DNA of 12,655 nucleotides, from assembly GCA_022592435.1 (NCBI GenBank), contig JABYQS010000817.1, positions 1-12,655 on the forward strand. The letters run 5' to 3'. How positions within the stretch are numbered: position 1 is the stretch's first letter; each line of letters opens with the position of its first letter. A program made the position numbers and the translations under genes. Of this stretch, positions 8,279 to 12,655 are shown in pieces. The notes under the pieces were generated by a model. It searched no databases, had not been told where the DNA came from, and was given only the letters and a program-made list of their open reading frames with translations. Source of the stretch: Cerioporus squamosus. Lineage: Eukaryota; Basidiomycota; Agaricomycetes; Polyporales; Polyporaceae.

Positions 8279-10338
8279 TCACATCGCGCTCATGCTTATG
8301 CCCTGGAACGCCTGCCCGCCTCGAGGCTGCGCGGTCGGGTGAGGGGCCGCGGCGTTGCCTGCGTTGAGCTGCAGCGTTTGACTCTGCGCGAATACGGGAT
8401 GGCTCTTCTCCTCAAGGTCCGAGTAGAGCACCGTCATCTCCTTCTGAGCCTTCTCCCACATCTCCGGGTCCCAGTACGAGTACCGGCCTTGCTCGCCGCC
8501 GGGTACCTTCGCTGACGGTTGCGTGCCACTCTCCTTTGTGATCCACAGACGCAGCTCTTTGTGGTACCGCCAATTGCGGTTGAAGCTGGGAAGCACAAAA
8601 GGACTCAGCATGAGAACTTGGCGACGAATCACGAAACGGGCACGGTGACGTACAGTTCTTGTGCGGCGATCTCCTGGAGTGCGTCCCGGGGAGACGAATA
8701 GAACATGAAGAAGAGCGTCTCGTCGCTGAAAGCAGCAGCCTTGTTTGGTCCAGGCGGTGGTGGTTGTACGTTATAGCACGCAGGTAGATGGAAGTCCGGC
8801 TCGACCGTATGCGCGGCGGACGAGTCTGCCCATGGCGTGATAAACGTCGAGTATAGGCTTCTGACGCAGTCAAGCACGGTGAGCAAGAGTCAAATGGACA
8901 GTAGGACACGACAGCGCTCACCCAGGATTTTGCATGTCCAACCCCATTGTCCCCAAGTCCGTGCCTATCGCCAATAGACTCTGGTCTGGGTCTGCGCTCT
9001 TTATCAACGCGAGCAACCCGAGTAGGCCCCACCGATCCGCAGGTGACATGAGCACTTGCTGCGCTGGTGTTTGTGGTACGGCACTGGTGGCGTGTGCGGG
9101 ACCCTGGGATGGATGGTGCTGAGTGTCTCCTGCAACGGTGCCGTTCGCGACGTAAGGAGTCTGCTGCGCCGGTGTGGGCTGCTGAGGGAAGGAGGCAGGT
9201 GGAGGTACGCCTGGCGGGGCGTTTAAGTGCTGCTGCGTTTGTTGTTGTTGCGGCTGCTGCTGCGAGGGTGTCTGTGCCTGGGTGTGGTTTTGCTGACCGT
9301 TGGGGAATGCGCTTGTCGGCTGTGCGTTGGTATTCACGTTCGGCGAATTCCATGCGGCGGCGGCGCTAGCATGGTTGTTCTTGATAGTAAAATTCTGCAA
9401 CGAATGAGGGCCGGAGACCGGGATGAACATAGACAACATGCACGCACCCGCTGCTTGTCCGCGTCGGGCTGGAACCCCGGATGCACATTCCTCGCTTGCT
9501 GCCCCAAGTTCAACAACCCTGGCTGCTGTTGCGATCCCGCAGTTAACGAGCCTAGCAGGCTCTGTCGATGTTGAGGGTCTGGCTGGAAACCGTTCAGGCC
9601 GGGAGGGTGGCCGTCAGCGGGTGTGGGCTGCGTTGCTTGCGATTGCTGCTGGTTCGTGTGGTTCTGCCCGCCTAACGCAGGAAAGTCTTCCGCCGTCAGC
9701 TCTCTCGCTTGAGTCCCACCAAGACCATTCCCTGCCTGCCCACCACCACCGCCCGCTCCTGTCCCTGCCTGTGTTGCATAGCTCGTCGCGTTCGCGTTCG
9801 ATGTCGCAGGCGTACTACTTGCCGGCGGCGCTCCGAGTGCAGGGAAGTCATTGGGATCGAGGCCGACTTCGCTCTGAGACGACACGGACGGGGCGAGGCT
9901 GCTTGGCGTGGCATTCTGCGCTATGTGCGGAGGGAGCGTTGAACTGGCGCCGGAGCCCTGGGTAGGCTGCTGGTGCGGGGTGTGCGAGAGCGCATTCTGC
10001 GACGAGAGCTGCGTCTGAGCCTGTGCCTGCTGCTGCTGGAGGGTGCCAGCACTGTATGGGAAGCTGCTCTGCCCGCGCTGTTGCTGTTGCTGCTGCTGCT
10101 GCTGCTGGAGGAAATTCGGAGATGGTTGGGGCACGACCGTCCTTTGGTTTGGCAAGGCTGGATATCCTGGCATCACGTTCCGCTGGGGCATCCCGTAGCC
10201 TGGATATGGCGCGCGGAATGGGCCTCCGAGTGCAGGGTTGGGTCCGAGGCTTGGGGGGCGTTGAGGGGGTTGACCTGCACGCGATGTGAACATACCGCCT
10301 GCTTCTCGGGAGCTCGGTCGATTACCTGGTCGATGCAT
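8279..10338 (-). CDS. NOT2: CCR4-NOT complex subunit NOT2
   Basis: NOT2 is a scaffold subunit of CCR4-NOT, which shortens mRNA poly(A) tails and regulates transcription; it binds NOT1 and NOT3/5 through its C-terminal NOT box. Four exons (10338-9448, 9394-8922, 8860-8654, 8585-8279) separated by 53, 61 and 68 nt introns give 625 residues. The first ~400 residues are low-complexity Pro/Gln/Ser, with a ten-glutamine run (78-87) and two DFPALG motifs typical of NOT2 N-termini. The C-terminal region has SPADRWGLLGLLALIK, the join LDMQNPGSLYSTFITPWAD, then LFFMFYSSPRDALQEIAAQE and NRNWRYHKELRLWITKE, the hallmark NOT2/3/5 domain. Yeast Cdc36 is far shorter because it lacks the long N-terminus. The start MHRPGNRP is the first ATG before this low-complexity region; an upstream open frame is probably leader. 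The gene is divergent from RPC9. Confidence 0.94.
10078..10107 (-). repeat. CAG/CAA run encoding ten glutamines in NOT2
   Basis: Ten consecutive glutamine codons, seven CAG in the first eight or so positions and CAA interruptions toward the 3' side, encode residues 78-87 of NOT2. The six uninterrupted CAG codons at the 5' side are the part most likely to vary in length between strains. A second Q-rich patch lies in exon 2 near 9240-9265. Confidence 0.85.
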
Positions 10339-10584
10339 ATTTTCGCGGTGGTCTGGAGGGCGAATGGGCGCACAGAAGAGGCGTCGATGGCAAGAAACAA
10401 GCTTTGCTCGCTGTGTCCGATGGTGGTGGCGGGATAGAAAGCGGGAATGGTCTGCGAGCGCCCACAATGGCTTGATCCCCGACCGCGACGTCCACGAAAA
10501 CGAGAGGCATCCTGTCTGCGACGACGACTTCGTTTTGTATTTCTAGGCTGCGCTGTATGCTATCGGGCTCGTGCTGAGCGACGT
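10339..10584. promoter_or_regulatory. Compact bidirectional promoter region, NOT2 / RPC9
   Basis: Only 246 bp separate the start codons of NOT2 (minus) and RPC9 (plus), so both promoters and both leaders must fit here. I see no clear TATA box, which is common for housekeeping genes. The arrangement allows co-regulation of the two genes but does not prove it. Confidence 0.6.
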
Positions 10585-11389
10585 ATGGAGGTCGGTGCAA
10601 ATTTCTCGCAGACGGATCTTGTCCTCCTGAACCGCCCGGCCAGGTTCTCAATCAACGCTCGGCGCTGCTGTCCAACTACGAGGTGCTGACCCTGCTCCGG
10701 GAGCTCGAGAGCGACCATCTTGCACGCACGAAGACTGCTCTGCGTATCAAAAAGGAGGAAGAGGCAGCGGGCCTTCCTCCGCGTCAACAAGCACCTCCGG
10801 ATGATGTATGCGAAAACCTGAGGACGGTGGAAGTTGAGGTGAGCCCGCCCCACAATTTGCATACAGCGAGGGCTAGAGGCCGACTCATCACAGACATGAT
10901 CGTAGGCCATCCAGTATCTCTCTGCGGACTTCCAGCCCACAGCCTTGCAAAGCCCGGAGGGCATCTCCCAGCTGACCCGCAACCTCGCCCAGTGGGACTT
11001 GACCAAGGCTGAGAAGCTCCAGATCGTGAACTTGGCTCCGACGGAGCCGGTAGAGCTCTATGTGGTACGTCTGTTTCCTGGCGCATATGATTCTTTTGTT
11101 CAATTTCTCCCAGGTTGTCGAAGAACTGGAAGACCGATTTGGCGACCAGATGGAGGACATGCTGAATACAGTCAAGGCTTCCCTCCGCGAACCTGCTCCT
11201 GCAGTCAATGACACAACTAGTGGTGGCAAGCACCAGCAGGCTATGCAGGTCGACAGCGTGGTCTACTCTGAGTATCAAGAAGAATACCAGAACGATAATA
11301 ACTGGGACTATGACGCAAACGAGGTCGTGTTTGACGATGCTGGCGAAGGAGCCGGTATTGAGGGTGATCTTGACGTCGAGGAAGACTGA
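10585..11389 (+). CDS. RPC17: RNA polymerase III subunit RPC9 (RPC17/CRCP, Rpb4-like)
   Basis: This subunit pairs with RPC25 to form the stalk of nuclear RNA polymerase III and helps initiation on tRNA and 5S genes. Four exons (10585-10590, 10644-10838, 10906-11064, 11114-11389) encode 211 residues. The first coding exon is only six bases (ATG GAG); joining it to 10644 gives MEVLNQRSALLSNYEV, which matches the conserved N-terminus of this family (the human CRCP protein also begins MEV and has SALLSNYEV). That match decides the start, even though the donor is an unusual GTCGGT. Later landmarks are LQSPEGI (about 82-88) and LTKAEKLQIVNLAP, the HRDC-like helical core. The last ~39 residues are strongly acidic (NNWDYDANEVVFDD to DLDVEED), longer than in yeast Rpc17 (161 residues). 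It is divergent from NOT2 and convergent with the broken gene to its right. Confidence 0.94.
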
Positions 11390-11642
11390 TTGCGGGAATA
11401 AGGCATGATGCACAACAATGATTAGTTCCTGACATGTATGTACTTGGTATCTACTGCACAACATGTCCGACGACGGAGATGTACGATACTTCTTGCAGAG
11501 CCTGAGGTCCGACTGCAAACATTACTGGCCGACTACGCGCAATGTTCAAAGGAATGGGACAGAAAAAGAGTGGCACCGGCACGTGCGGGGACGGATAGCA
11601 GACCGGGGAGCAGGACACGGAACGTATCGCGATTCTATAGCG

Positions 11643-12655
11643 TCAGCTGCGCGGGACAAAGATGGCCACAGAACGATGAAGGGGATGTAGGTGAGGAACG
11701 AGACCGCGGACATGATTCGACAAGTAACCGCCAGGACCTCGAATCTGTGCACGAACCTCCTCAGGCAATCTGCGCAGGAAGAGAGACGACGTGGAGGACG
11801 CACCGTGTCAACCTGCGGGTCGCTAGGGTCACGGCCTTCTCCGTGTCCGTCCCACCGACCCGCCTCGTCTTAGGGATCCTCCAGAAGCTTGCGACCCACC
11901 ACAGCGGGAAGAGTACGAACCCGAAGAAGAACATCCACGCGTGGATCGGGGAGCCCTGTTCGTCCTCCGAACGCAAGCGCAGACTCCACGGCGTAGGCTG
12001 GGTGCGGGGCTTGCGAGGATCGCGCATGTAGTATCCGCCAGAGCGTACGCTCACCGAGGGTGCATGGGGGCCACGAGCGCACTGATGGGGAAGGAGATTC
12101 TGACATGCTCCGCCGCCTGTCTGCTGGAGTGTGTCGATGTGCGCTCATGGACTCCGGACGTGCGGCGGACCGCATCGACGCGGTTTGATGTCGCACGGTG
12201 AAGTCCGGAAGGCAGCCAGTGCGGCTCGGCCACGAGTCCGTGGGATGTCGCTGGATGGAGGTAGGGCGAGAGTGCCCAGGACTAGGACTGCCAGTCTGAG
12301 GGACGTGGAGAGGCGGGCGCGTTTGCGGCCGTTGAACGAGAGGGGCTTTTGAGACTTCAGAGACGTGGTGCGAGCCTGTCAAAGACTGTCAGGGCATGTA
12401 GGCTGATGAGCGCGACACTCACGACGGCCATCGGTGGGAATGACAAATGTAGCACGTGACCGGTGCGCTGGTCGGGAGGGTAAGAGGTCCACGTCCTCCG
12501 CCTTGCGCTTGCCCTTGTTGTTCACCGGGGTCTCGAGGCCTGACTTCTCGGATACAGATCGGAGACCAGGCTCGCTCGCCGTGCGCGGGAGTGCGGGGGA
12601 CGCGCAGTGGTGCGGCAGGTGGGCGTCGAGATCGAAGGAATGCAGCAGAAGACGG
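11643..12655 (-). pseudogene. Serine/proline-rich two-membrane-segment protein, multiply frameshifted, 5' partial
   Basis: The 5' end lies beyond the window. From 12654 the frame reads NNKGKRKAEDVD and FVIPTDGR, then an intron at 12422-12376 (47 nt, GTGAGT, branch-like CTGAC, GACAG) leads in phase to SHHVSEVSKAPLVQ and a Ser/Pro/Arg-rich stretch. After that, coherent protein continues only by changing frame: ISFPISALVAP, then SVSVRSGGYYMRDPRKP, a first membrane segment AWMFFFGFVLFPLWWVASFW (11940-11881) and GGTDTEKAVTL, then DPQV, an intron at 11803-11745, RSWR, CRIMSAVSFLTYIPFIVL (second membrane segment) and AIFVPRS with a stop at 11645-11643. The switches fall near 12099, 12068, 11822, 11744, 11724 and 11669, each consistent with one missing base. 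I recall a similar conserved but functionally unknown family in Agaricomycetes; that recollection is not verified. If the gene is not broken, an alternative model would stop at 11763-11761 after the first membrane segment. Confidence 0.6.

Noticed and set aside
8412..9353. A 313-codon minus-strand frame
   Set aside because: It lies across NOT2 exons and introns in another frame; its Arg/Ser/Thr-rich composition is that of a shadow of G/C-rich coding sequence.
9423..10437. Plus-strand frames of 154-180 codons, including leucine and alanine runs
   Set aside because: They are antisense to NOT2 exon 1. The Leu/Ala runs are the reverse complement of its CAG repeat.
1..12655. CRISPR array, prophage, insertion sequence or virus-derived gene
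   Set aside because: No regularly spaced repeats, no integrase, transposase or capsid-like frames; all confident genes are spliced eukaryotic genes.

Overview
The window looks like a gene-dense piece of a filamentous basidiomycete genome, probably an Agaricomycete. The evidence is genes split by many 47-68 nt GT-AG introns, coding sequence rich in G/C at third codon positions, and recognisable eukaryotic proteins (a fungal GH20 hexosaminidase, a CCR4-NOT subunit, an RNA polymerase III subunit and an F-box protein). I see no bacterial, viral or CRISPR-like signal. Splice sites were assigned by eye from frame continuity and family conservation.

Layout, left to right. Positions 1-1819 hold no gene I can defend: only a weak two-exon minus-strand candidate (1200-815) and a faint inverted repeat. 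An 11-exon secreted beta-N-acetylhexosaminidase gene (GH20) runs on the minus strand from 4031 to 1820. Across a shared ~500 bp upstream region with a TATA box, a 3-exon plus-strand gene for an unrecognised ~237-residue protein runs 4531-5414. At 5940-5658 (minus) lies a decayed second copy of only the last GH20 exon, broken by two frameshifts. An F-box/leucine-rich protein gene (7902-6224, minus) has an in-frame TAG that is either a nonsense mutation or lies in a 63-nt intron with an unusual donor. NOT2 of the CCR4-NOT complex (10338-8279, minus) and RNA polymerase III subunit RPC9/RPC17 (10585-11389, plus) are divergent across 246 bp. The right end (12655-11643, minus, 5' end outside the window) is a serine/proline-rich two-TM protein gene whose conserved-looking C-terminal part needs about six frame changes to read through. 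All appear to be single-base losses, so it is probably a pseudogene or locally poor sequence.

The genes do not form an obvious pathway. NOT2 and RPC9 are housekeeping gene-expression factors sharing a promoter region. The hexosaminidase is a nutritional or cell-wall chitin enzyme. The F-box gene, GH20 fragment and broken membrane-protein gene show repeated duplication and decay. I found no convincing evidence of a new multi-gene system. The most useful leads are the GH20 exon relic, the stop-or-intron question in the F-box gene, the serial one-base losses at the right end, and the 6-nt first coding exon of RPC9.
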